This document shows, piece by piece, positions 44,718 to 53,353 of a stretch of DNA of 64,000 bases. The notes beneath the pieces are model-generated. The model did no database searches, was not told the DNA's origin, and worked only from the letters and a program-made list of their open reading frames with translations. The DNA lies in assembly GCA_021781735.1 (NCBI GenBank), contig JAJXWF010000002.1, positions 1 through 64,000 of the forward strand. The letters run 5' to 3'. The DNA is from Actinomycetes bacterium (GTDB lineage Bacteria; Actinomycetota; Actinomycetes; Propionibacteriales; Propionibacteriaceae). The translations under genes and the position numbers were made by a program. Every line of letters begins with the position of its first letter. Position 1 is the stretch's first letter.

Positions 44718-46637
44718 TCACGCCATCGGCCAGATCACCTGACAGGCGAGGAAGGTGGCGACCGCGAGCAGCAGGGACGGGACGAGCGGGCCGAGGCGCC
44801 ATCGGGCGCCCGGCCCCACCCGGGCAGGGTCGGTTGCGGAGCGGAGCCAGAGGTTCACGAGGCGTTCCGCATCACCGTCACCGGTTCCCGTGACCGCAAG
44901 GCGGTGGATGGGCACCGCGTCCTGCGGATCACGCAGGCGAAGCACCAGGCTGTGTCGGCCGGGGATGACCTCGCTCACCCGGCCCGACCCCCATACCTCG
45001 TCGATGACCCCCCCGAGCAGCACGAGGCCTCGAGCGTGTGGCATCACGCGACCCGCCCCAAGGCCCGCGAGGATCCACAGCGGGATGACGATGCCGAAGG
45101 TCGCGTACACCAGTTGGGCCAGGCCGGGAGAGGGGACGAACGCGGCGATCAAGAAGGCCGTCGTGGCGCCCGCGAGGGCCCCCACCAACGGAGTGACCAC
45201 CCAGCGCAGCGACGGTCCGAACCGCCAGCTCAACAGGTGCCATGGGCTCGGCCGGACGATCCCCAGGTCCTCGAGGGGCTCAACCCGGGCGATGCCGGGG
45301 GGCCTGCCGGTGGGTCGCGCACTCCACAATCGGGGCCTGCGTCGCGGATCCACGAGATTCCGGAAGGTCCACGGGTCGCGGAGGCGCGCGATCATCCGAC
45401 GCTCGCCCTTCGTGACGACCACCTCGGAATCCTGCAGCCACGGACCGAGCACGTCCACCTCCTCGGGACCCTCCGACCCGGGACGCCACGCGCACCCGAC
45501 AACGAACGGTCGAATCAGCTTCTTCTCGCCCCACTCGGACAGTTCCTCGGGGCTCAGTTCCGGGACGGATCGACCCTGATCGGCGGCTGCAGCGTCCGGC
45601 ACCTCGTCCTCCAACGGCTTGAGGACCGCCCACGGCCAAGGCCCCTCGACCACCAGGAGGCCCTCGCGGACCGCCACGACCCTGGCGGGCACGACGGCAC
45701 CCGGCTTCACGAGCGAGCGAGCGGAGAGGCGGCGGTCGCGACCAGGGATGGCCCACCACCAGAAGGCGGCCCCGGCCAGGATGCCCGCGATGCCGAGCCT
45801 CCAGGTGGGGTCGTTGGGTTCGGCGACCAGTTCCACCCTCCCGGGATCGCGGGAGTTGGTCCTGACCGCGACCACCTGCCCCACGGTGTAGGTGTCGACC
45901 TGTCCGCCGTCTTCGCTCACCCCGCTGACCTGGCCATTGACCTCGAGGAAGGGGGCTCCGCCTTCGTCCACTCTCACGATGCGGGCGGTGCTGACGACGG
46001 AGCCTTGCTCGAAGGACCGCTGGCTGTCGACCGACGAGGCCAGCCCGGCAAGCAGACCGAGGCAGCCCGCCAGGGCGAGCGCCGGTGGGACGACGCTGAT
46101 GAGCAGACCAGGGCGGCGATCATGGCGCCACTGAGCCAGAGCCACGGCTCGGGGGTCCGGTTGCAGTGTTCGCGATCCGAGGCCCTGGCGTCGGCGGCCC
46201 CACTGGTCCAGAGTTGCCATCGCGCCGCACAGCGTCGCCAGCGCGAACCACCAGCCGGGGTGCGCCCCCGTGGTGGCCACGAGGGCCGCCGTGACCGCGC
46301 CGAACCACATGGCGCCGACGGGAGCGAGGAGCAGCAACACCGGAACGGCCAGCGCGGTGATCTGGAAGCCCTGGAGGTAGAAGGCGAGGGTGTCGACCGG
46401 CGCCCTGCAGGGCTGGGCGGCCGTACACCCCGTGCCCGCCACCGTCTCTGCCGTGATGAGGACAACCCACACCAGGGCGGACGCCCGGACGGCGAGGCGC
46501 GGGAGGTAGATCCGGCGTGATCGGGGAGCGCCGGTGTCTGGCGCTGAGGTGGGCACGGCACATTGTTGCGGGGCCATGGTCCGCGTGGTGCGGCGACCCG
46601 CCATCTTCGTGACAGTGCTGCGTTCCGCGTGAGACAC
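44718..46637 (-). CDS. Multi-pass membrane protein of unknown function
   Basis: The 639-residue protein is not recognised. Hydrophobic segments occur at about residues 50-75 (ALVWVVLITAETVAG), 90-145, 185-205 (LLISVVPPALALAGCLGLLAG), 270-290 (GIAGILAGAAFWWWAIPG), 490-545 (VTPLVGALAGATTAFLIAAFV; GIVIPLWILAGLGAG) and at the C-terminus (LLLAVATFLACQVIWPMA). Between them are soluble parts, including a region resembling a small DUF3592-like beta domain (VVSTARIVRVDEGGAPFLEVNGQVSG) and a large cytoplasmic or external domain at 300-480. The GTG at 46637 or the ATG at 46604 could be the start; neither has a clear ribosome binding site. Confidence 0.7.
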   Translation of the reverse strand: MSHAERSTVTKMAGRRTTRTMAPQQCAVPTSAPDTGAPRSRRIYLPRLAVRASALVWVVLITAETVAGTGCTAAQPCRAPVDTLAFYLQGFQITALAVPVLLLLAPVGAMWFGAVTAALVATTGAHPGWWFALATLCGAMATLDQWGRRRQGLGSRTLQPDPRAVALAQWRHDRRPGLLISVVPPALALAGCLGLLAGLASSVDSQRSFEQGSVVSTARIVRVDEGGAPFLEVNGQVSGVSEDGGQVDTYTVGQVVAVRTNSRDPGRVELVAEPNDPTWRLGIAGILAGAAFWWWAIPGRDRRLSARSLVKPGAVVPARVVAVREGLLVVEGPWPWAVLKPLEDEVPDAAAADQGRSVPELSPEELSEWGEKKLIRPFVVGCAWRPGSEGPEEVDVLGPWLQDSEVVVTKGERRMIARLRDPWTFRNLVDPRRRPRLWSARPTGRPPGIARVEPLEDLGIVRPSPWHLLSWRFGPSLRWVVTPLVGALAGATTAFLIAAFVPSPGLAQLVYATFGIVIPLWILAGLGAGRVMPHARGLVLLGGVIDEVWGSGRVSEVIPGRHSLVLRLRDPQDAVPIHRLAVTGTGDGDAERLVNLWLRSATDPARVGPGARWRLGPLVPSLLLAVATFLACQVIWPMA

Positions 46638-46700
46638 ATGGGCGGGTCAACGCCGACTTCGTCGCGAATCTGCGGGAACTCGTCGTTCACCCGCCCATGT
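46636..46700. repeat. 12-bp perfect inverted repeat over the start of the membrane-protein gene
   Basis: ACATGGGCGGGT (46636-46647) and ACCCGCCCATGT (46689-46700) flank 41 bp, immediately upstream of the minus-strand start at 46637. It may be an operator or a leader hairpin. Confidence 0.6.
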
Positions 46701-46720
46701 CGCCCGGATCGGCGCGCTGT

Positions 46721-46897
46721 CCAGCGCCGGTGCGCCGGGCGACGGGGGGTTGCTAGGGGGAACGTCGGTGGTGCGAGGCAGGCGCTGGTTTCCAGCGCCG
46801 GTGCGCCGGGCGACGGGGGGTTGCTAGGGGGAACGTCGGTGGCGCGAGGCAGGCGCTGGCTTCCAGCGCCGGTGCGCCGAGCGACGGGGGGTTGCAA
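46721..46897. repeat. 71-bp tandem repeat, two full copies and a partial third
   Basis: Units start CCAGCGCCGGTGCGCC at 46721, 46792 and 46863. The first two are 71 bp and nearly identical; the third diverges after about 30 bp and merges into a terminator hairpin. Each unit carries GGGGGGTTGCTAGGGGGAAC, which in the third copy has become the stem GTTGCAAGGGGG. Confidence 0.85.
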
Positions 46898-46918
46898 GGG
46901 GGAACTCCCCCTTGCAAC
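46891..46918 (-). terminator. 12-bp perfect hairpin after the PadR gene
   Basis: GTTGCAAGGGGG pairs with CCCCCTTGCAAC around AACT, nine bases past the minus-strand stop at 46927. Confidence 0.8.
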
Positions 46919-46926
46919 CACGAGCG

Positions 46927-47649
46927 TCATTCGTTCGGCTGGTCGCCGGCGAGGAGGCGGTAGACGTCGCGCTTGGCGGCGTCGAGGATGCCGCGGACGG
47001 CATCGATCTGGTCGGCGTCGCCGGCCATGACGACCTGCTGCACCGCCATCGCCAGTTGCTTGACCTCGGGGCGGATGTCGAGGAATCCGCGGTGCGGTCC
47101 GGCCACACGATCCCAGGGCGCCTTGATCTCGTCGGCGTGCTCCTCGACGTAGGCGCGACCCGCGTCGGTGAGCTCGTGGGCCTTGCGGCCATCGGCCTCC
47201 GTCTCGTGGATGAGCCCTTCGTCGGTGAGCAACCCGAGGGCCGGGTAGATGGAGCCGGCGCTCGGGCTCCAGAGACCCTGCGAGCGTTCACTGATCGCGC
47301 CGATCAGTTGGTAGCCGTTCATCGGCTCCTCGGTGAGCAGCGCGAGGATCGCGTTGCGGACGTCGCCCTTGCGGCCGCGTCCGGGGCCACGGCCACCTGG
47401 ACGCCCGCGGAAGCCCGGGCCCATGCCGAAACCCGGCCCGAAGCCGGGTCCCATGGGTCCGAAGCCCGGACCCATACCGGGTCCCATCGGGCCGAAGCCC
47501 GGACCCATGCCGGGTCCCATCGGGCCGAAGCCCGGACCCTCGAAGCCTTCAGGGCGGGGGCCACGACCGCCGCGACCGAAGCCGCGGCCGCGTCCACGGC
47601 CCTCGAACTCGTCGTGGCCGTGCATCTTGTCGAATCCGAAGTTGTGCAT
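46927..47649 (-). CDS. PadR family transcriptional regulator with Gly/Phe/Pro/Met-rich N-terminus
   Basis: The 240-residue protein starts at the ATG at 47649, with AAGGAG upstream. Residues 1-95 are a low-complexity stretch made of GFGPMGPGM-like repeats and Arg-Gly motifs. The PadR winged helix follows (RNAILALLTEEPMNGYQLIGAISERS; PSAGSIYPALGLLTDEGLI), then a C-terminal dimerisation helix (KQLAMAVQQVVMAGDADQIDAVRGIL). PadR proteins are repressors that respond to small molecules. A palindrome of the kind PadR proteins bind lies about 140 bp upstream, which suggests autoregulation. Confidence 0.88.
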   Translation of the reverse strand: MHNFGFDKMHGHDEFEGRGRGRGFGRGGRGPRPEGFEGPGFGPMGPGMGPGFGPMGPGMGPGFGPMGPGFGPGFGMGPGFRGRPGGRGPGRGRKGDVRNAILALLTEEPMNGYQLIGAISERSQGLWSPSAGSIYPALGLLTDEGLIHETEADGRKAHELTDAGRAYVEEHADEIKAPWDRVAGPHRGFLDIRPEVKQLAMAVQQVVMAGDADQIDAVRGILDAAKRDVYRLLAGDQPNE

Positions 47650-47790
47650 GCGTGCTCTCCTTGAGAGTGGGTGTTTGGTTGGTGTGGATGGAGTTGTGGT
47701 GATCGGTGATGTCTTCCGGCGGGCCATCACGGATGGCCGGGGCCCTCGGTCGGCGTGCCGTTGAACAGTTCGTGCTACGCCGGTATGTCA

Positions 47791-47802
47791 TCGATATATC
47801 GA
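47791..47802. promoter_or_regulatory. Palindrome TCGATATATCGA, candidate PadR operator
   Basis: A perfect 12-bp palindrome sits between the divergent padR and ilvE genes in an AT-rich patch. Sites with ATATCGAT cores are known PadR-type operators. It could control padR, ilvE or both. Confidence 0.6.
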
Positions 47803-47888
47803 AATAGTAGCGACGGGTTCGCCCACAGACAAGTCCACACGGCGGGTCGGCCTCGGTGAGGCGACGAACACGGGCATAGCCTTGCCGC

Positions 47889-48983
47889 ATGTCGCAGTTC
47901 GAGATCGATCCGGAGTCCATCGCCACGCCCCCCGAGCGGATTGCGAAAGTCCTGGAAGATCCCGGGTTCGGCAGGTACTTCACCGACCACATGGCCAGCG
48001 CCACCTACACGCCGGACGCCGGTTGGCAGCACCTGGTCATCGAGCAGACGAAGCCGTTTGCGATGCACCCGAGCGCCGGTGTGCTGCACTACGGCCAGGA
48101 GATCTTCGAGGGGCTCAAGGCCTACCGCCACGACGACGGCTCCGTGTGGCTCTTCCGCCCAGGCCGCAACGCCGAGCGATTCGCCAACTCGGCCACCCGG
48201 ATGGCGATGGCCCCACTGCCGCCCGACCTGTTCGTGGACGCCGTCACCCGCCTCGTCGACCTCGACCGAGACTGGGTGCCGGCGGGGAGCAACGAGCAGA
48301 GCCTGTACATCCGCCCGTTCGAGATCGCGTCCGAGATCTTCCTCGGGGTGCGCGAGTCGCACGAGTACCGCTTCATGGTGATCGCGTCGCCGGTGGGTCC
48401 CTACTATCCCGACCCGGTGTGGCTGTGGGCGACGCCCACCTACACGCGGGCGGCGTCAGGGGGCACGGGTGCGGCGAAGTGCGGCGGCAACTATGCGGCC
48501 AGCCTCATCGCGGCCGACGAGGCACACGAGCACGGCTGCCAGCAGGTGCTGTGGCTCGATGGCGCCGAGCACCGCTGGATCGAGGAGTGCGGCACGATGA
48601 ACATCCTGTTCGTCACCCGCGACGGTGAGCTCATCACGCCCGACCTGCGGGGCACGATCCTCGACGGCATCACCCGCGACTCGCTGCTGAGGCTGGCACC
48701 GCGGCACGGGCTCACGCCGGTCGAGCGGCAGATCGACATCCATGAGGTGTCGACGCGGATCGCCTCGGGTGAGATCACCGAGGCCTTGGCGTGCGGCACG
48801 GCGGCGGTGGTGGTGCCGGTCGTGGGATTCCGGCGGCCGGGGCCGACTGCGGACGCCGACGACGTGACGCTACCGGTGGCCCATGCGACCCCAGGCCCGA
48901 AGACGCTCGCGCTGCGCGAGCACCTGCTCGACATCCAATACGGGCGGGCCGAGGATCCGTTCGGCTGGACGGTGAGGGTCTAG
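47889..48983 (+). CDS. ilvE: Branched-chain amino acid aminotransferase
   Basis: The 364-residue fold-type IV PLP enzyme interconverts branched-chain amino acids and 2-oxo acids. Motifs: LHYGQEIFEGLKAYR, the phosphate and lysine region GGTGAAKCGGNYAASL (PLP lysine), EECGTMNILFV and the C-terminal EALACGTAAVVVPV. Length matches actinobacterial BCATs. There is no Shine-Dalgarno before the ATG, and CATAGC lies ten bases upstream, so the mRNA may be leaderless. Its 3' end overlaps the convergent rrf2 gene by four bases. Confidence 0.94.
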   Translation: MSQFEIDPESIATPPERIAKVLEDPGFGRYFTDHMASATYTPDAGWQHLVIEQTKPFAMHPSAGVLHYGQEIFEGLKAYRHDDGSVWLFRPGRNAERFANSATRMAMAPLPPDLFVDAVTRLVDLDRDWVPAGSNEQSLYIRPFEIASEIFLGVRESHEYRFMVIASPVGPYYPDPVWLWATPTYTRAASGGTGAAKCGGNYAASLIAADEAHEHGCQQVLWLDGAEHRWIEECGTMNILFVTRDGELITPDLRGTILDGITRDSLLRLAPRHGLTPVERQIDIHEVSTRIASGEITEALACGTAAVVVPVVGFRRPGPTADADDVTLPVAHATPGPKTLALREHLLDIQYGRAEDPFGWTVRV

Positions 48984-49513
48984 ACGCTGGACCCCGCCGG
49001 TACCCGGCGCCGCGGGCGGTGTGTGACGGGTCTCGGCTCGGGAGGATCGGTGGCGACGCCCGCCCCCGCGGCGCCGGGGGACGCCGGCTCGTCGAGGGTC
49101 GGTCCAGGGGCATCGGCCCCACGGCCGGCAAGGTCGCGGATCGTGCGTCCGGCGAGTTCGGCGCGGAACGCCGCCTGGGCGGTGCCGAGAGTCTTCCGGA
49201 GTTCGCACTCCTGCTCGAGGAACGGGCACGGCGGGTCGTAGCAGTTGAGCAGGGGCGCGTCCCCTTCGATCGCGGTGAGAATCGTGTCGGCGGACGCCGC
49301 GAGCCCGGCCGGGGCGATGACGACGCCCCCGGTGCGGCCCCGCACGGTGGCCACCCAGCCGTACTTGGAGAGCACCTGGACGATCTTGCCGACGTGGCGT
49401 TCGGCGAGGTTGAGTTCGGCTGCCAGCTGGCTGATCGACACCTTGGGCGCGTCGGATCGGGCGAGCAGCATCAGAACCCGTAGTCCGACATCGGTGCCGC
49501 GGGTGATTCTCAT
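48980..49513 (-). CDS. Rrf2 family regulator, NsrR-like
   Basis: The 177-residue protein has the Rrf2 winged helix (TDVGLRVLMLLARS; ISQLAAELNLAERHVGKIVQVL; GRTGGVVIA) and three cysteines, NCYDPPCPFLEQEC, in the position that holds an iron-sulfur cluster in NsrR. Such regulators sense nitric oxide or iron-sulfur status. The C-terminal 50 residues are a proline/arginine-rich tail not typical of the family. It is divergent from the antiporter gene, with an operator-like palindrome between them. Confidence 0.88.
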   Translation of the reverse strand: MRITRGTDVGLRVLMLLARSDAPKVSISQLAAELNLAERHVGKIVQVLSKYGWVATVRGRTGGVVIAPAGLAASADTILTAIEGDAPLLNCYDPPCPFLEQECELRKTLGTAQAAFRAELAGRTIRDLAGRGADAPGPTLDEPASPGAAGAGVATDPPEPRPVTHRPRRRVPAGSSV

Positions 49514-49560
49514 GGCGGTTCCCCGATCGTTCCGTGACCCGTGGGCGGCCCCGGATCAAC

Positions 49561-49575
49561 ACTACGTAGCGTAGT
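49561..49575. promoter_or_regulatory. Inverted repeat ACTACGTAGCGTAGT, candidate Rrf2/NsrR operator
   Basis: Two six-base arms, ACTACG and CGTAGT, separated by TAG lie 48 bp upstream of the rrf2 start and 74 bp before the antiporter start. The position suits control of both genes. Confidence 0.6.
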
Positions 49576-49616
49576 AACCCCTTTTGTCTAGTGCCCTTTG
49601 GGGTCACACGGACGGT

Positions 49617-49644
49617 GTTGCTCGCCATCCGGCCCAAATAGGGT
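49617..49644 (+). promoter_or_regulatory. Candidate promoter of the antiporter gene
   Basis: TTGCTC (49617-49622), a 16-bp spacer and TAGGGT (49639-49644) resemble a sigma-70 type promoter. The -10 box ends only four bases before the ATG at 49649, which suggests a leaderless transcript and explains the lack of a Shine-Dalgarno. Confidence 0.4.
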
Positions 49645-49648
49645 CACG

Positions 49649-51550
49649 ATGTGGACGCTGCGTCCAGTGCCGACCCGGCAGAATGTTCGGGTGGGGATCG
49701 TCATCGAGTTCTCGGCCTTCGCGCTCACCGTGCTGGCGGCCACCTCGCTGTGCCGGCGGCTCGGCCTGAGCGCCCCGCTCGTGCTGGTGCTCGTCGGAGT
49801 CATCGCCAGCTACGTCCCCGGGATCCCCTCGGTTCACCTGACCCCTGAGTTGATTCTCATCGGGCTGCTGCCCCCGCTCCTCTACTCGGCGGCGGTCAAC
49901 CAGTCGCTCATCGACTTCCGGCGCAATATCGCCGCCATCGGCTGGCTGAGTGTCGGGCTCGTGCTGTTCACGACGTTCGGTGTCGGGTTCCTCGTACATG
50001 CGGTGGTGCCCATCGGGTGGGCCGCCGCGTTCGCGCTTGGCGCGATCGTCGCTCCCCCGGACGCCGTCGCGGCCACCGCGGTCGGCACCGCGATCGGCCT
50101 GCCCAGACGGGTCGTCGTGCTCCTCGAGGGCGAGTCGCTCGTCAACGACGCGACCGCACTGGTGAGCCTCCGCACGGCCGTCGCCGCGATCGGCGCGGGG
50201 ATCGCCTTCGGTGTCGCGGTGCTCGACTTCGTCAAGGCGGTGGCCATCGCCGTCGTGGTCGGGCTGATCGTGGCCCGGCTGATGGGATTCGTCTTCTCCC
50301 GCACCCGTGACGTGCTCACCGGAACCGCCCTCACCTTCCTTGTCCCGTTCATCGCGTTCGTGCCCGCCGAGGCGCTGCACGCCTCCGGCGTCCTCGCAGT
50401 CGTCGTCGCCGGGCTCGCGCTCGGCCACGAGGCGCCACGGGTGCAGCACAGCGGGATGACCAGGCTGAGCACCCGGATCAACTGGTCGGTCATCCAGTTC
50501 CTGCTCGAGAACTCCGTGTTCCTGCTGCTCGGACTGCAGATGAGCACGATCGTGTCCGATGCCGGCACGAGCGACTTCGGGGCGGGACGGATCGCCGCGC
50601 TGTGCGCGGTGACCCTGGCTGGGGTCATCGTGTTGCGGCTGGTGTGGGTGCTCGGCACCCGGTGGGCCGTGCACGGCACGGGGCAGAAGGTCTCGCCGGT
50701 GCGCGAGTCCGTGGTCATCGCCTGGGCCGGGATGCGCGGTGTGGTCACCCTCGCCGGTGCGCTCACGCTGCCGGCGATTCCCAACCGGGCGGTGCTGATC
50801 CTGGCGGCGATGTCGGTCACGGTCGGCACGCTGATCGTCCAGGGGCTCACCCTGCCGGCGATGGCCCGGGCACTCGGCATCTCCGGTCCCGACCCTCGCG
50901 AGGACGCCCTGCAGGAGGCACTGGTCTATCAGCGTGCCGCCCGCGCGGGTCTGGCCCGCGCCCGCGAGGTGGCCGGCGACGACGACGAGCGCGCGCTCAG
51001 CGTCGTCGAGCGCCAGGTGGAATTGCGCGGCAACCAGGCGTGGGAACGCCTCGGGCGCGACCCCGAGGCGGAAACCCCATCCGATGCGTACCGCCGGTTG
51101 CGGATCGCGGCCCTCGAGGCCGAGCGCGAGGAGGTGCTTCGGCTCCGCGACAGCGGCTCCGCCGATGATCAGGTGATCAGCCGCGTCCTGGCCGAACTCG
51201 ACGGGGAGGAGATCGCGCTGACCCGGGTGCAGGCACGCTCGGAGCTGGTCCGACGCTCGCCGCTGGCGCCCCGGTTGGACGCCGCGCCGTGCGAGCACCT
51301 GGCCGAGGCGTCCACGAGGGTCGTTCCGTCGTCGGGGGTGGAGTGCGAGGACTGCCTCGTCGAGGGCACCCGCTGGGTGCACCTGCGGATGTGCCTCACC
51401 TGTGGTCACGTCGGCTGCTGCGACTCCTCCGAGGCCCGGCACGCCGAGCGGCACCACCACCGGACCGGGCATCCGACGATCCGCTCGATCGAGCCGGGCG
51501 AGTCGTGGCGATGGTGCTACGTCGACGAGCTCATCGCCGCAGGCGACTGA
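49649..51550 (+). CDS. CPA1 Na+/H+ antiporter with C-terminal UBP-type zinc finger
   Basis: The 633-residue protein has 10-12 membrane helices in residues 10-400, with the CPA1 motifs GAIVAPPDAVAATAV and LLEGESLVNDATALV (ion-binding Asp) and WAGMRGVVTLAGAL. A charged coiled region (residues 430-545, EREEVLRLRDSG) follows. The C-terminal 85 residues form a ZnF-UBP domain: CEHL...CEDCLVEG...RMCLTCGHVGCCDSS..AERHHHRTGHP. In eukaryotes this finger binds the free C-terminus of ubiquitin; here the ligand is unknown. A later GTG start (near 49691) is also possible. It lies opposite an Rrf2 regulator. Confidence 0.88.
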   Translation: MWTLRPVPTRQNVRVGIVIEFSAFALTVLAATSLCRRLGLSAPLVLVLVGVIASYVPGIPSVHLTPELILIGLLPPLLYSAAVNQSLIDFRRNIAAIGWLSVGLVLFTTFGVGFLVHAVVPIGWAAAFALGAIVAPPDAVAATAVGTAIGLPRRVVVLLEGESLVNDATALVSLRTAVAAIGAGIAFGVAVLDFVKAVAIAVVVGLIVARLMGFVFSRTRDVLTGTALTFLVPFIAFVPAEALHASGVLAVVVAGLALGHEAPRVQHSGMTRLSTRINWSVIQFLLENSVFLLLGLQMSTIVSDAGTSDFGAGRIAALCAVTLAGVIVLRLVWVLGTRWAVHGTGQKVSPVRESVVIAWAGMRGVVTLAGALTLPAIPNRAVLILAAMSVTVGTLIVQGLTLPAMARALGISGPDPREDALQEALVYQRAARAGLARAREVAGDDDERALSVVERQVELRGNQAWERLGRDPEAETPSDAYRRLRIAALEAEREEVLRLRDSGSADDQVISRVLAELDGEEIALTRVQARSELVRRSPLAPRLDAAPCEHLAEASTRVVPSSGVECEDCLVEGTRWVHLRMCLTCGHVGCCDSSEARHAERHHHRTGHPTIRSIEPGESWRWCYVDELIAAGD

Positions 51551-51644
51551 GCGGGGTGGCGGTGACGGCCAGGGGGCGGGTGGGCCCCGGGTGGGCCGGG
51601 GGTGATTAGGGTGATCGGGAGGCACGACGAGCGAGCGAGGGACG

Positions 51645-52445
51645 ATGGCTGACGACGCGATCCGCACCGGCGGTCCCGGCGCGACCGGTCAACGCTCGCG
51701 CCAGCACACGATCGCCGAGGTCGTGCTGCGTCGCGGCACCGTGGGCATCGATGACCTCGTGGCGATCACCGGGGTCAGCACGATGACGATCTACCGCGAC
51801 ATCGCCGCCCTGGAGGACGCCGGCCTGGTGCAGCGTCACCGGGGTCGGATCACCGCCGTGGCCACCGGCCTGCACGAAGCCAGCGCCGCCTTCCGGGTCG
51901 AGCAGCAGGGCACGGCCAAGCAGGCGATGGGAGCCCTGGTCGCCGGCTGGATCCACCCCGGCAGTTCGCTGCTGCTCGACGACTCCACCAGCGGCGTGTT
52001 CCTGCTGCGTGCGCTCACCGACAAGAGCCCGCTGACGATCGTGACCAACTCGCTGCTCGTCGCCCGCGAGGCCACCGAACATCCCGACTGGCGACTGTTC
52101 GTCACCGGCGGCGAATACCAGGCGTGGGCCGACGCGCTCATGGGCCCGACCACGCTCACCACGCTGGCCGGCATCGACGCCGACTACTGCGTGCTGTCGG
52201 CGTCCGGCATCTCCGACGGACGATGCCACCACCCCTACCAGGACGTCGCGGCGGTCAAGAGCCAGATGCTCGCCTGCGCCCGCACCAGGATCCTGCTGCT
52301 CGACCACACCAAGTTCGCCCGGCACGCCCTGCATGCGTTCGCCCGCCTCGACGAGTTCGATCATGTCGTCGTCGACGCGGAGGCGACTCCCGACCAGCGC
52401 GAGCAGCTGGCGGACTGGGGGGCCACCGTCGACGTCGCCGGATGA
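51645..52445 (+). CDS. DeoR family transcriptional regulator
   Basis: The 266-residue protein has an N-terminal DeoR helix-turn-helix ([45 protein letters not shown]) and a C-terminal DeoRC sugar-phosphate sensor ([46 protein letters not shown]). Regulators of this type respond to phosphorylated sugars or polyols. It lies directly upstream of the isomerase-phosphatase-kinase-dehydrogenase genes on the same strand and is their likely repressor. Confidence 0.9.
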   Translation: MADDAIRTGGPGATGQRSRQHTIAEVVLRRGTVGIDDLVAITGVSTMTIYRDIAALEDAGLVQRHRGRITAVATGLHEASAAFRVEQQGTAKQAMGALVAGWIHPGSSLLLDDSTSGVFLLRALTDKSPLTIVTNSLLVAREATEHPDWRLFVTGGEYQAWADALMGPTTLTTLAGIDADYCVLSASGISDGRCHHPYQDVAAVKSQMLACARTRILLLDHTKFARHALHAFARLDEFDHVVVDAEATPDQREQLADWGATVDVAG

Positions 52446-52564
52446 GCCCGATCGCCGCGTCCGGCACCAGCGTCGGCCGATCGCGTCCCGGTGCGGTCTC
52501 GCGCGCACCCGATCCGCTCCGGACGCGGTGGCGGGCCCGATCGGCGAACTTCTCATTCGGGCTG

Positions 52565-52592
52565 TTGTGAATCACACGGGGTGCGCTATTTT
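52565..52592 (+). promoter_or_regulatory. Candidate promoter and operator of the polyol operon
   Basis: TTGTGA (52565-52570), a 16-bp spacer and TATTTT (52587-52592) form a plausible promoter 47 bp before the isomerase start. The -35 box overlaps the palindrome TGTGAATCACA (52566-52576), a possible DeoR or Crp/Fnr-type site. Confidence 0.5.
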
Positions 52593-52638
52593 TCGCATAT
52601 CCCGGGTTGATGGCAGCGGTGCCAGGAAGGAGCGGACC

Positions 52639-53133
52639 ATGGGATTCCGAGTGATCGTCGCCGGCGACAGTGCAGGGGTTTCGTACAAGGAAGCGATCCG
52701 CAAGATGCTCGAGGACGACCCTCGTGTCGACCTCGTGCTCGACGGAGGCGTCACCCCCGATGAGGACGTCGACTACCCGCACGTCGCGGTGGCCGCCGCC
52801 CGTCGGATCGCCTCCGGTGAGGCCGACCGGGGCATCTTCGTCTGCGGCACCGGCATGGGCGTGGCCATCTCGGCCAACAAGGTGCCCGGCGTCCGCGCCA
52901 GCGTCGCGCACGACTCCTACTCGGTCGAGCGGCTCGTGCTGTCGAACGATGCCCAGGTGCTGTGCCTCGGCGAACGGGTCATCGGCCGCGAACTCGCGCT
53001 GCGTCTGGCCCGGGAGTTCCTCAACTACACCTTCGACCCCTCGTCGCGCTCGGCCGCCAAGGTCGAGGTCATCCGGTCGTACGAGTCGGCCACTCCCACC
53101 GGCCCGGACGCCGAGCAGCCGACCGGCTGCTGA
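52639..53133 (+). CDS. RpiB/LacAB-type sugar-phosphate isomerase
   Basis: The 164-residue enzyme begins [26 protein letters not shown] precedes the ATG. RpiB-type features include [43 protein letters not shown], where the active-site cysteine is in the CGTG motif. Family members isomerise ribose 5-phosphate, allose 6-phosphate or erythrulose 4-phosphate (EryI/DerI/LerI). The neighbouring FGGY kinase and dehydrogenase favour a tetrulose- or pentulose-phosphate substrate; this is inference. It is the first gene of the operon after DeoR. Confidence 0.88.
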   Translation: MGFRVIVAGDSAGVSYKEAIRKMLEDDPRVDLVLDGGVTPDEDVDYPHVAVAAARRIASGEADRGIFVCGTGMGVAISANKVPGVRASVAHDSYSVERLVLSNDAQVLCLGERVIGRELALRLAREFLNYTFDPSSRSAAKVEVIRSYESATPTGPDAEQPTGC

Positions 53134-53353
53134 GCGTCCACCCGACCCCATCGGTCCCGTTCCTGTTCGACGTGATCGGCACCTGGCCGGCCGGGATCCA
53201 GAACAGCCCGTGCCACCACCGTCGCGATCCCCACATCGACCCTCCGGCCCTGGCCAACCGGGCCGCATACAGCCTCGCGGGGCCCTCCGCGCCGCCGTTC
53301 CGCTGAGCCGACCGACCTCCACCCACCGATTCCCACCCCGAGAGGAACCCGCC

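Noticed and set aside
46721-46897. Repeats as a CRISPR array
   Set aside because: Units are directly adjacent with no unique spacers and no cas genes are nearby.
49604-51667. 687-codon minus-strand ORF opposite the antiporter
   Set aside because: Shadow frame rich in Arg, Gly and Asp; the plus strand encodes a clear transporter.
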